A stretch of 12,174 nucleotides of DNA from DAOUFU01 sp034429275 (GTDB taxonomy: Bacteria; Chloroflexota; Anaerolineae; Aggregatilineales; Aggregatilineaceae), in contig DAOUFU010000084.1 of the NCBI GenBank assembly GCA_034429275.1, positions 1 through 12,174 on the forward strand, written 5' to 3'. Positions 1 through 6,620 of this stretch are shown piece after piece; positions within the stretch are counted from its first letter, which is position 1, and every line of letters starts with the position of its first letter. The notes under the pieces were generated by a model. That model worked only from the letters and a program-made list of their open reading frames with translations, did no database searches and was not told the DNA's origin. Made by a program: the position numbers and the translations under genes.

Positions 1-924
1 GAACTTGATATAGGAGGCAGGCATCCACTGTGCGCCGTGGACGGCAGTGGGCAGCGGCAGATTCTGATTCCTGTAGACACCATTCAGAATTTGCAGGAAG
101 ATTCTATGAGCAGCGGGGTGCAGATAACATCCCGGCGAATGATTGATGCAGGTAGGCTTCGTCTTTATGTAGTTGTGGTTTGCCGAAAGCCGCATCTCAA
201 CGAATTGTTCTCTATCATCGTCACAGAAACTCTTAATGCTCTCAGCGAAGATCCGCTCCGCCCTGATCTGACCGCACAAAAAATTCTCAGCCGCTGGCGT
301 GAGCTGCTTGAACGCGCGCCAACCGAAAAGCCAGATATGCAGACCATTGTCGGTGTATTTGGAGAACTCTGGCACCTCAGAAATTTGGTAAAAATCAATC
401 CGCGCAGTGTTCTCGCCTGGCAGGGGCCAAACGAAGCTCGGCACGATATTACTGCAGGCAGTATTTCACTAGAAGTTAAGGCATCTCTAGCAAGAACTGG
501 GCGTTTTATCGTAATACATGGACATGAGCAACTTGAACCAATAGGAAGCGGAAAGCTTTACCTCGCATCCATGAAATTAGAGCGTGTAGAGGAATCGGGC
601 GAAAATCTTTTTGATTTGTTCAGCGCAATTACGAAGGCAGGCGGAGATCATACGGTGCTGCTCCCCCTACTTGCTCGTACTGGCTTCACCACTTATACCC
701 TCGAATTATGCAGTGATATCCGTTTTAGGGTAAAAGAAACCCATATCTATCAGGTTGAAGGTTCATTCCCACGGATAATTTCTGACACCTTTGTGCAGGG
801 GAAATTACCCAGCGGCGTAGTCAAAGTTGATTACATTATAGATCTGACTAACGAACCACCTTACCCGCTCACCGAAGCCGCAGTAAAGGCTCTATATCAA
901 GAATTGGCAGCGATGATTGATTGA
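1..924 (+). CDS. PD-(D/E)XK motif nuclease, DUF4420 type (5' end outside window)
   Basis: A putative nuclease subunit of a restriction-like complex. The frame is open from base 1 with no stop, and the family's N-terminal beta strands already appear there (ELDIGGRHPLCAV, then RQILIPV). The true start is therefore probably upstream, and the GTG at 37 is only an internal valine. The nuclease core follows the family order: FGELW at 361-375, LAWQGP at 412-429, HDI with the metal-binding Asp at 445-447, and E-V-K at 472-480, then an EQL helix near 526-534. The C-terminal part (VDYIIDL near 826-846) also matches the family. No SD site is needed to explain the start, since AGGAGG at 12-17 lies too far from the GTG. 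The stop overlaps the next gene (TGATG). Family assignment is from memory of DUF4420 proteins; the activity is inferred from intact D-ExK residues. Confidence 0.85.
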   Translation, partial: ELDIGGRHPLCAVDGSGQRQILIPVDTIQNLQEDSMSSGVQITSRRMIDAGRLRLYVVVVCRKPHLNELFSIIVTETLNALSEDPLRPDLTAQKILSRWRELLERAPTEKPDMQTIVGVFGELWHLRNLVKINPRSVLAWQGPNEARHDITAGSISLEVKASLARTGRFIVIHGHEQLEPIGSGKLYLASMKLERVEESGENLFDLFSAITKAGGDHTVLLPLLARTGFTTYTLELCSDIRFRVKETHIYQVEGSFPRIISDTFVQGKLPSGVVKVDYIIDLTNEPPYPLTEAAVKALYQELAAMID

Positions 925-3137
925 TGAACAAATTAAATCTCTATCCTGAACGTTACAGCCCTATGGGGAACGTTACATCAGAAGGTGTGCTGAATCAGCT
1001 GGGACGTCCCAGACTCGATACACTGGCTGTGCTGGTGCGTGAAGCTGTTCAAAACAGCTGGGATGCCCGAGAGAAAGACGCCGCATCCATAAAATTTGGA
1101 ATAGCTGGGTGGGCACTTACAACACAGCAGCGCGAGCTGCTGGAGAAGGTGGTTTTTCCCCAGCGTCCTCCGGAGCTTGGCTTAAACGAGGTGTTATCAT
1201 CCCCACAAGATTTATATGTTCTTGCGATCTATGACCGCGGCACAGAGGGTTTAGGTGGACCAACCCGTGCCGATGAACTGCCGACTGATCATGAGCCAAA
1301 CAATTTCGTCGATTTCCTGCGAAATGTTGGGCAACCGCCAGACAAGCATCTCGCAGGCGGCACCTATGGTTATGGCAAGGCGGTGTTCTACCGCGTGAGT
1401 GCTGCACACACGATACTTGTTCACACTCACTGCTTATCACGTGGAAAACCACAAAGCCGTTTTATGAGTGCAGCACTTGGCACACCTTTTATTTATAAAG
1501 ACCGCCGCTATACGGGGCGGCACTGGTGGGGACGGGTGGATAAAGACATAGTTGAGCCAGCTCTGAACTCAGAATCAGAGCAGCTCGCTCAAGCCCTTGG
1601 ACTGCCAACCTTTCAAGACAATGAACGTGGAACGACCATTGTCATACTCCAGCCGATTTGGGATGATAGAACACCCGAAGAGGCTGTGCACCTGATGTCC
1701 GAATATCTGTTGTGGTACTTTTGGCCCAAAATGCTTGAAGACAGCAGCGGTACACCTCCCATCCAATTTGAAGTGTTTTGGCAGGGACAGCGCCTAAACC
1801 TTCCGCACCCTGCTGATTTTCCGCCACTTGAAGGCTTTGTCCAGGCAATGAGGCGGCTGAAATTCCCTGGCTCTCAGTCTCAAGGTGGGTCAGGAGAAGT
1901 ATACGATATCAGATCGCCAATGTATAAGCAGCATCTCGGAAAACTGGCGTTGGAACGATTTCCACATCGTCAGCACCAGCCTCGACCAAGTGATGAAACT
2001 TCTCCTATTCCTCAAATGTCTCATCATGTCGCACTGATGCGCCAGCCTGAGCTTGTTGTTCGCTACCTTGAAGGACCGGAACTACCCAACAGCTACGTTG
2101 AATATGCAGGTGTCTTTATCAGCGATGAGGCTGTAGACAAGATTTTCGCAGACGCAGAACCGCCTACCCATGATGACTGGATATCTAATTTCCTTGAAAA
2201 CCGCCGTGAGCGAACATACATCAATGTCGCACTGCGAGAGATCAAGACCAAACTTACAGAATTTGTTCGTCCTTCAGCAACACAGACTGTCCCTGGCGAA
2301 CTCATACCACTTGGTGCATTTGCAAATCAGTTGGGTGCGTTACTGCCAGGTCAAACAGGAAATGCGGCTTTTTCCAGTCTGTTCGCACGCCGCCGCAGCA
2401 TTAGAAGTGGATACGCCGCAAAAGGCATTGATGTGAAACCGCCCAGCAATGCGCCCCCGTCAGCGGAAGCTGAAACTCCAAAAGCAGCAGATGGTGTGCG
2501 GCCAACCGCACGATCGTTTGGCAGCACTGACAATCCACCTTACAACCCTGCTCCAATTTTCAGCAGTCAGGGTGGTTTTGGCAGCAGCGGCCCTGCCGTA
2601 GAGCATGAAACTGGGTTTTCTCCCAGCAGCCGAGAATTCAGTGGCAGTGGTGATGGCTCATCTCCCGAGAACACTCGCAGTGTTTTTGATTACCACAGTA
2701 TCACAACAGATGAAAATCTCACTGGGCTACTTTCGAATATAAATGCTTTTTCCCCATCTGTGCCGCGAAGACCAGGGAAAGTTCGTATCAACCGCTTAGA
2801 GGAAGGCGAATTATTTCTTCTTGATGATGGTTCGCCGGCGCTTTTGGTTGAGTTTGAACTTCAGTTCTCAGGCGATCCCTGCACTGCTGTTATAAGTGCA
2901 AATGTTGGGGCGCTGTTGGATGATGGTGAAATTGAAACTGAACCACCAGAAGGCAGCGCAGTACCAGAAGTTCTTTACTGGGTAGACGCACAGGGCCAGC
3001 CTTACCCAGGAAGTAGAGAAATCGCTGTCCCCTCTTCAATGGGAGGCACTTGGTATACAGCCATCAGCGTTCCAGATGATATTATGGTTGGTGTCGAATT
3101 GACCGCAGCGGTTCGATCAGATGAGGTTGAGCAGTAA
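924..3137 (+). CDS. GHKL (MORC/MutL-like) ATPase of a restriction-associated complex
   Basis: A 737-residue protein with an N-terminal GHKL (Bergerat-fold) ATPase. The visible motifs are E40-AVQNSWDA with N44 and D47 (motif N), D104-R-G followed by GLGG (G1-type box), the glycine loop GGTYGYGK at 145-152, and RGTT at about 235-238. A second conserved block lies near 378-420 (RYLEGPELPNSY, then AEPPTHDDW). Residues about 505-590 are a low-complexity Ser/Pro/Gly linker, and 615-737 look like an all-beta domain. ATP-driven dimer clamping is the expected mode from the family, perhaps gating the DUF4420 nuclease encoded just upstream. The ATG at 924 is preferred over a TTG at 921: it overlaps the upstream stop by one base, has no clear SD, and is probably reached by coupled translation. 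The ATPase assignment is firm. Membership of the MORC-like branch is inferred from context and motif style. Confidence 0.85.
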   Translation: MNKLNLYPERYSPMGNVTSEGVLNQLGRPRLDTLAVLVREAVQNSWDAREKDAASIKFGIAGWALTTQQRELLEKVVFPQRPPELGLNEVLSSPQDLYVLAIYDRGTEGLGGPTRADELPTDHEPNNFVDFLRNVGQPPDKHLAGGTYGYGKAVFYRVSAAHTILVHTHCLSRGKPQSRFMSAALGTPFIYKDRRYTGRHWWGRVDKDIVEPALNSESEQLAQALGLPTFQDNERGTTIVILQPIWDDRTPEEAVHLMSEYLLWYFWPKMLEDSSGTPPIQFEVFWQGQRLNLPHPADFPPLEGFVQAMRRLKFPGSQSQGGSGEVYDIRSPMYKQHLGKLALERFPHRQHQPRPSDETSPIPQMSHHVALMRQPELVVRYLEGPELPNSYVEYAGVFISDEAVDKIFADAEPPTHDDWISNFLENRRERTYINVALREIKTKLTEFVRPSATQTVPGELIPLGAFANQLGALLPGQTGNAAFSSLFARRRSIRSGYAAKGIDVKPPSNAPPSAEAETPKAADGVRPTARSFGSTDNPPYNPAPIFSSQGGFGSSGPAVEHETGFSPSSREFSGSGDGSSPENTRSVFDYHSITTDENLTGLLSNINAFSPSVPRRPGKVRINRLEEGELFLLDDGSPALLVEFELQFSGDPCTAVISANVGALLDDGEIETEPPEGSAVPEVLYWVDAQGQPYPGSREIAVPSSMGGTWYTAISVPDDIMVGVELTAAVRSDEVEQ

Positions 3138-4039
3138 TGAAGACCTCCAGTCCACCTTATCTACGTCCTTATCCAGAGCGCATCCAAATTGAGAATTGGC
3201 TGTTCATCAAAGATGGCGTTCCATCACCTTTCAATGAACTTATGCCTGAGTGGGATGCAGCAACAAATATTACTGTAGGCTTCAATCTCACTGTAGACAC
3301 GCAGGGAATACTAGAAGACTGCAAGCTGCCGCCCAGTGTCAATCTTAGGCTCACTGCGTCGTGGGAGTCTGGCGGGACTGGACTTAGGGACTGTGGTACG
3401 TCTATCGATCTGGACATGCGGATTCCCAATCAGTCTGTCACATTGGAAGCGTATATTGAAGGAACCCGGTTGGCTGGCGAAGTCGTGGTTGGGGTCAGCC
3501 TGGTGTTGAACGTCCCTACTACGACATCAGAGCGTTTTGCACCCAAGCTGCCTGGAAGTCTGCTGTGGCGAAGCCAGAGAAAAATAGTCTTGGAAGGCAC
3601 AGGCACACGGTTTCCTGTGGAAATGGCGGATTTCAGCAAAAGCCTCTCGTGGCTACCAGAAAATGCAGGTTGGTTTCTGGATTGGGATCGTTCCGATTTC
3701 ACTCGTCCGGTTCTTGGCAGTGTGCGGCTGTATATCAATTCAAATCACACACGCCTCAAATCCGCTGTTACAGGAATACAAGAAGCTGATCAAGCAGTTC
3801 GAGAAACAGTTTCCTTTGATGTTGCGCGCACCATGATCATGACTGCGCTGGATGATCCAGAATTCCCGGAAAACGCGGCAAACTATTCCGATGAGACTGT
3901 AGGAGCGGCTGTTCGGCGGCTGATCCAGACGCTGTTTGCTGGTGATACGCTGGCGGAACTAGTGCAGTATAGGCGGCAGTATCCTGAACGCTTTGAATGC
4001 CAACTTCAAGACAGACTTAAGCTTTTTGGGAAGGACTAA
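3137..4039 (+). CDS. Uncharacterised operon protein, beta-rich N-terminal half
   Basis: I do not recognise this 300-residue protein. Its first two thirds alternate polar and hydrophobic residues in short strands (ITVGFNLTVD, SVNLRLTASW, EVVVGVSLVLNV), which suggests a beta-sandwich. The last third is helical (SFDVARTMIMTALDD, AAVRRLIQTLF, LAELVQYRRQY). There is no signal peptide, membrane segment, zinc motif or nuclease motif. The ATG overlaps the stop of the ATPase gene (TAATG at 3135-3139), with GAGG at 3123-3126 as a modest ribosome site. Such tight coupling after a GHKL ATPase whose C-terminus is also beta-rich suggests a stoichiometric partner, perhaps a DNA- or target-recognition subunit. 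That role is inference only. Confidence 0.8.
   Translation: MKTSSPPYLRPYPERIQIENWLFIKDGVPSPFNELMPEWDAATNITVGFNLTVDTQGILEDCKLPPSVNLRLTASWESGGTGLRDCGTSIDLDMRIPNQSVTLEAYIEGTRLAGEVVVGVSLVLNVPTTTSERFAPKLPGSLLWRSQRKIVLEGTGTRFPVEMADFSKSLSWLPENAGWFLDWDRSDFTRPVLGSVRLYINSNHTRLKSAVTGIQEADQAVRETVSFDVARTMIMTALDDPEFPENAANYSDETVGAAVRRLIQTLFAGDTLAELVQYRRQYPERFECQLQDRLKLFGKD
4028..4035 (+). promoter_or_regulatory. Strong ribosome binding site for the GTG start at 4042
   Basis: GGGAAGGA lies six bases before the GTG at 4042. It fixes a GTG start for the fourth operon gene and shows that this gene has its own translation initiation instead of relying on stop-start overlap like the two before it. Confidence 0.75.
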
Positions 4040-4041
4040 CG

Positions 4042-4842
4042 GTGTACCTCTATCCGCGTCTCACTATCTCTGCGGCCATCGAAATCACTAAACAAAAGGC
4101 GGCACTTGATCCTTGGGTGCTGCGCCAAACACATGATGGGAACAACTTTGTAGTAGACGATTCTGCGCTATATTCCCCTACCGGGGGCCATCGGATTGAT
4201 GCGCAGCACTTGAAAAAGCTCCGTGCACTGGTGCGGGACTGCGCTGACAATCTCACATTTCCAGAACCTCCCGATGTCCAGACGCGCCAGGTCTTTGACG
4301 CTCAGTGCAGCGTTATTCTTTATCGAGAGATGGGTATTACCCCTTCGGAAGCATCCAGTCTTGGCGTTTGGGCACACATGACCTGTATTTTGCTGCCGGA
4401 CATTGTTCGGTGGCGCTTCGGCGGAGATGCAACTACCGAGGACCGATTTATCGGCAGCGCACGGGGTCTGAGGCGTAACACTTTCGGCAGACTGTGGTGG
4501 CGTGCCTATCTGCTTCACGAACCATCGTGGGAGGATGATCCGTTCTATCTGCTCACGAAGTTCGGTGAAGATGATTTGGTGCAGATCACAGAGCGTCCCA
4601 GTCTTGCGGGCCATCCACGTCTTGCCAAACAGATTCTTCTCTCCTTCTTAGAAGTTAATCAAATGCTGCGCGAGTCTGATATTGAGGCCGACATTCGAGA
4701 CAGACAGCTTCTACGAGATGTTGTGAAGCGCATCAGACGCCTGCTTCCAATCGTCATGTTTGAGGCACTGGACGATTTTACATTGAAGAACTTGATTGAT
4801 GAGTTATTTGTTAAATCTGTTCAATATTTGCAAAGAGTGTAG
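4042..4842 (+). CDS. DUF6339-like protein, last gene of the ATPase/nuclease operon
   Basis: A 266-residue soluble protein, mostly helical after residue 55. The most distinctive stretch is WAHMTCILLPDIVRWRF at about 110-126, followed by RFIGSARGLRRNTFGRLWWR at 135-154, which is rich in Arg and Trp and could bind nucleic acid. The C-terminal 80 residues are amphipathic helices (AKQILLSFLEVNQMLRE, LLRDVVKRIRRLLPIV). The arrangement resembles proteins annotated DUF6339 that I recall beside cytosine methyltransferases and GHKL ATPases, but this is from memory and tentative. No catalytic motif is visible. The GTG start has an excellent SD six bases upstream, and the gene starts two bases after the preceding stop. 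It ends 41 bases before the convergent HNH gene. Confidence 0.8.
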   Translation: MYLYPRLTISAAIEITKQKAALDPWVLRQTHDGNNFVVDDSALYSPTGGHRIDAQHLKKLRALVRDCADNLTFPEPPDVQTRQVFDAQCSVILYREMGITPSEASSLGVWAHMTCILLPDIVRWRFGGDATTEDRFIGSARGLRRNTFGRLWWRAYLLHEPSWEDDPFYLLTKFGEDDLVQITERPSLAGHPRLAKQILLSFLEVNQMLRESDIEADIRDRQLLRDVVKRIRRLLPIVMFEALDDFTLKNLIDELFVKSVQYLQRV

Positions 4843-4883
4843 CACCTCCGTAAATAGACTGACAGCATTCGTTATTGACAACG

Positions 4884-5828
4884 CTATAAACCGGCCCAAG
4901 AACGATGATGGGCTAACGCTTCTTCACTCGGCCATTGATCCCTTTCAGTTGGCAGGTTTAATCTTACACCGTCGTACAGCACATAATCGGTCTGTGCAAG
5001 TCTCGAAGAAACAATCACAGTCATTTTTTGAGCGTCAACAGCGATCATTCCCAGGTCAAATAGTATGTGCAGATCAGCACGGAGAAGCAGGCCGTTCGAA
5101 ATATGATTAGTTTGAGGTCCAAGATAAGGGATGATATGCGCGGCTTCAAGTATTTCGATTACATCAGAGTTTGATATGGCACATCTGCCATTGTATGCTT
5201 CAAGGAGGGCCTGCCGAAAGTCTCTTTGTCCTTGGCGGCGTACAATAGAGGATATAATGTGCTGACGAGCATCAATAACATTTCGAGGATCAAAAACATC
5301 AGTTTGTGCGCTCTCTGCATCAAGCATAATATCGAGTTCGCCTTGGGGGCCTTTTCCGCGACTCAGTCCTGCCGAAGAAAAACCTTCAAAGAAGAAATAT
5401 CCCCCATCCCAGCCCGCAACTAACGCCACTCCCAAAACATGGTATCTAACCCTAGGTTTGCCGTGCGTCTGCCGCATAACGCCAACCGGAATCTTATCGC
5501 GCCAACAGGCCATAAGCGCACGGTTTGTGTATATTTCATCGCGAAACTGCGGTTGCTCCCCTTCTTGATAATACTGATAAGTCCATGTGTCATCTGAGCG
5601 GACTATTGGATCGCGGTCTGGGTATGGGCCGTTTAAAACTTGTCTAACACTAAGTGCATACTCCATCCAGGACGGTTTAAAAATGCCTTTGGCTTTTGTG
5701 ACGAGATGAAGCTCTCCTCCTAATGGGGACGGCCAAGGTTGTTCTGTGTTCTGATGGTCAATAAACCATTGCAGTGCTCGTCTATGATTTTCTGACAAGG
5801 GAAAAAGAATACGGTCAAGGCTTTCCAT
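4884..5828 (-). CDS. HNH endonuclease with SRA/PUA-like N-terminal domain
   Basis: A 314-residue DNA endonuclease. Residues about 197-262 form an HNH domain of the HNH_2 kind: C216-AIS, then EAAHIIPY with H231, S-N245-GLLLRADLH with H254, and FDLG. The first 150 residues look like a base-reading domain of the SRA/EVE (PUA-like) type: KGIFKPSWMEYALSVRQVL at about 47-65, then Y100-TNRALMACWRDKIPVGV and VLGVALVAGW. Such architectures occur in modification-dependent (type IV-like) and some type II enzymes. Here an m5C methyltransferase is transcribed divergently, so it may be the cognate restriction enzyme or a reader of other modified DNA. The ATG at 5828 is supported by GAGGAA eight bases upstream. 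HNH catalysis is well supported; the N-terminal domain assignment is tentative. Confidence 0.85.
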   Translation of the reverse strand: MESLDRILFPLSENHRRALQWFIDHQNTEQPWPSPLGGELHLVTKAKGIFKPSWMEYALSVRQVLNGPYPDRDPIVRSDDTWTYQYYQEGEQPQFRDEIYTNRALMACWRDKIPVGVMRQTHGKPRVRYHVLGVALVAGWDGGYFFFEGFSSAGLSRGKGPQGELDIMLDAESAQTDVFDPRNVIDARQHIISSIVRRQGQRDFRQALLEAYNGRCAISNSDVIEILEAAHIIPYLGPQTNHISNGLLLRADLHILFDLGMIAVDAQKMTVIVSSRLAQTDYVLYDGVRLNLPTERDQWPSEEALAHHRSWAGL

Positions 5829-5836
5829 CTCGCTGA

Positions 5837-5842
5837 TTCCTC
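5837..5842 (-). promoter_or_regulatory. Ribosome binding site of the HNH gene
   Basis: On the minus strand GAGGAA lies eight bases before the ATG at 5828, which settles the start of the endonuclease. Confidence 0.7.
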
Positions 5843-5865
5843 AAGACAAGGTGTAAAAAAGTAGG

Positions 5866-5894
5866 CTGCCAAATCATTATCAATCCGATATAAT
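5866..5894 (+). promoter_or_regulatory. Promoter for the glycosylase-methyltransferase unit
   Basis: A perfect sigma-70-type -10 box TATAAT lies at 5889-5894. A weaker -35 box CTGCCA (four of six matches to TTGACA) lies at 5866-5871, with a 17-base spacer. Transcription would begin near 5901, about 25 bases before the ATG at 5926. The promoter overlaps the predicted HNH promoter on the opposite strand. Confidence 0.55.
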
Positions 5895-5905
5895 TATTTT
5901 AACAA
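5876..5905 (-). promoter_or_regulatory. Promoter for the HNH endonuclease gene
   Basis: On the minus strand TTGTTA (5900-5905) and GATAAT (5876-5881) are spaced by 18 bases, giving four and five matches to the sigma-70 consensus boxes. The -10 box of the forward promoter sits inside this spacer, so RNA polymerase probably cannot occupy both promoters at once. Confidence 0.45.
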
Positions 5906-5925
5906 TTGGAAAACTGGTCTATACG

Positions 5926-6618
5926 ATGCATTCAGCAGCAAGCACAGCAGCAAAAATCGAGCGATTCCAGCAGGGCATCCTCGATTACTACAAGAATCAA
6001 GGACGCTGCGAACTGCCTTGGCGGCTGACATCCGATCCTTGGAAACTGCTGCTGGCTGAAATTCTGCTGCGCAAAACCACTTCCGCTCAAGCCGCTGAGG
6101 TTTTCATACATTTTCAGCATTATACTCCACAGGAAATTATTAGTATGGACAGCATCCAGCTCGAGGAAATGCTCAAACCAATCGGGCTTCACAAAGTGCG
6201 GGCTGCTGGCATCAAAGAAATCGCCCAGGCTGTCGAAAATACACATGGCAAGGAGCTTGAGTCCGACGAGTTCCTGCGTTCGCTACCCGGAGTTGGACGC
6301 TACATATCTAACTCAGTACGCTGCTGCGCCTTTGGGCACTGTGTTCCAGCCCTAGATACCAATATGATCCGCGTGATTCAGCGCGTATTTGGCTGGAAGT
6401 CTTCGCGCAGACGTCCGCGTGAAGATGGTAAGCTGTGGGCGTTTGCCGAAACACTTGTTCCATGCGATAATGCGCGTGAGTTTAATTGGGGAATACTGGA
6501 TTTCGGAGCAGAAATATGCACTGCTCGAAACCCCAAATGTGAGATTTGTCCACTGCGCGAAATTTGCGATTACTATAACAAACATTCCGATGCAGAGGTG
6601 TTTAGTTTGGTGACATAA
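5926..6618 (+). CDS. T/G-mismatch DNA glycosylase, Mig type (EndoIII/MutY superfamily)
   Basis: A monofunctional thymine-DNA glycosylase expected to remove T from T:G mismatches made when 5-methylcytosine deaminates. The 230-residue protein has the HhH-GPD fold: EILLRKTT at 45-52, the hairpin LPGVGRYISNSV at 120-131, and ALDTNMIRV with D144. A [4Fe-4S] loop follows, C198-X6-C205-X2-C208-X5-C214. The residue at the EndoIII catalytic lysine position is Y126, and Y126/D144 are the active-site residues I recall for the archaeal Mig enzyme of Methanothermobacter. EILLR(K/R)TT, LW-AETLVP and the DFxAxIC-like segment also resemble Mig more than MutY, and the C-terminal 8-oxoG domain of MutY is absent. 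The methyltransferase starts two bases later, the same partnership as Mig with its m5C methylase. Specificity is inferred. Confidence 0.85.
   Translation: MHSAASTAAKIERFQQGILDYYKNQGRCELPWRLTSDPWKLLLAEILLRKTTSAQAAEVFIHFQHYTPQEIISMDSIQLEEMLKPIGLHKVRAAGIKEIAQAVENTHGKELESDEFLRSLPGVGRYISNSVRCCAFGHCVPALDTNMIRVIQRVFGWKSSRRRPREDGKLWAFAETLVPCDNAREFNWGILDFGAEICTARNPKCEICPLREICDYYNKHSDAEVFSLVT
6609..6613 (+). promoter_or_regulatory. Ribosome binding site of the methyltransferase gene
   Basis: GGTGA lies seven bases before the ATG at 6621, inside the last codons of the glycosylase gene, giving direct translational linkage of the two genes. Confidence 0.55.
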
Positions 6619-6620
6619 GC

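Noticed and set aside
37..39. GTG as the start of the DUF4420 gene
   Set aside because: The frame is open to base 1 and encodes family-like residues upstream of it. AGGAGG at 12-17 is too far from this GTG to be its ribosome site.
4843..4883. Intrinsic terminator between the convergent operon and HNH gene
   Set aside because: Only a 4-bp stem (CGTT/AACG) is present, with no T tract on either strand.
4796..5110. Plus-strand frame after the DUF6339-like gene
   Set aside because: It overlaps the real end of that gene and then lies antisense to the HNH domain; its composition is not protein-like.
5926..6618. Calling the glycosylase MutY or endonuclease III
   Set aside because: Tyr replaces the EndoIII catalytic Lys, the MutY C-terminal 8-oxoG domain is missing, and EILLRKTT and AETLVP resemble Mig; the methylase neighbour agrees.
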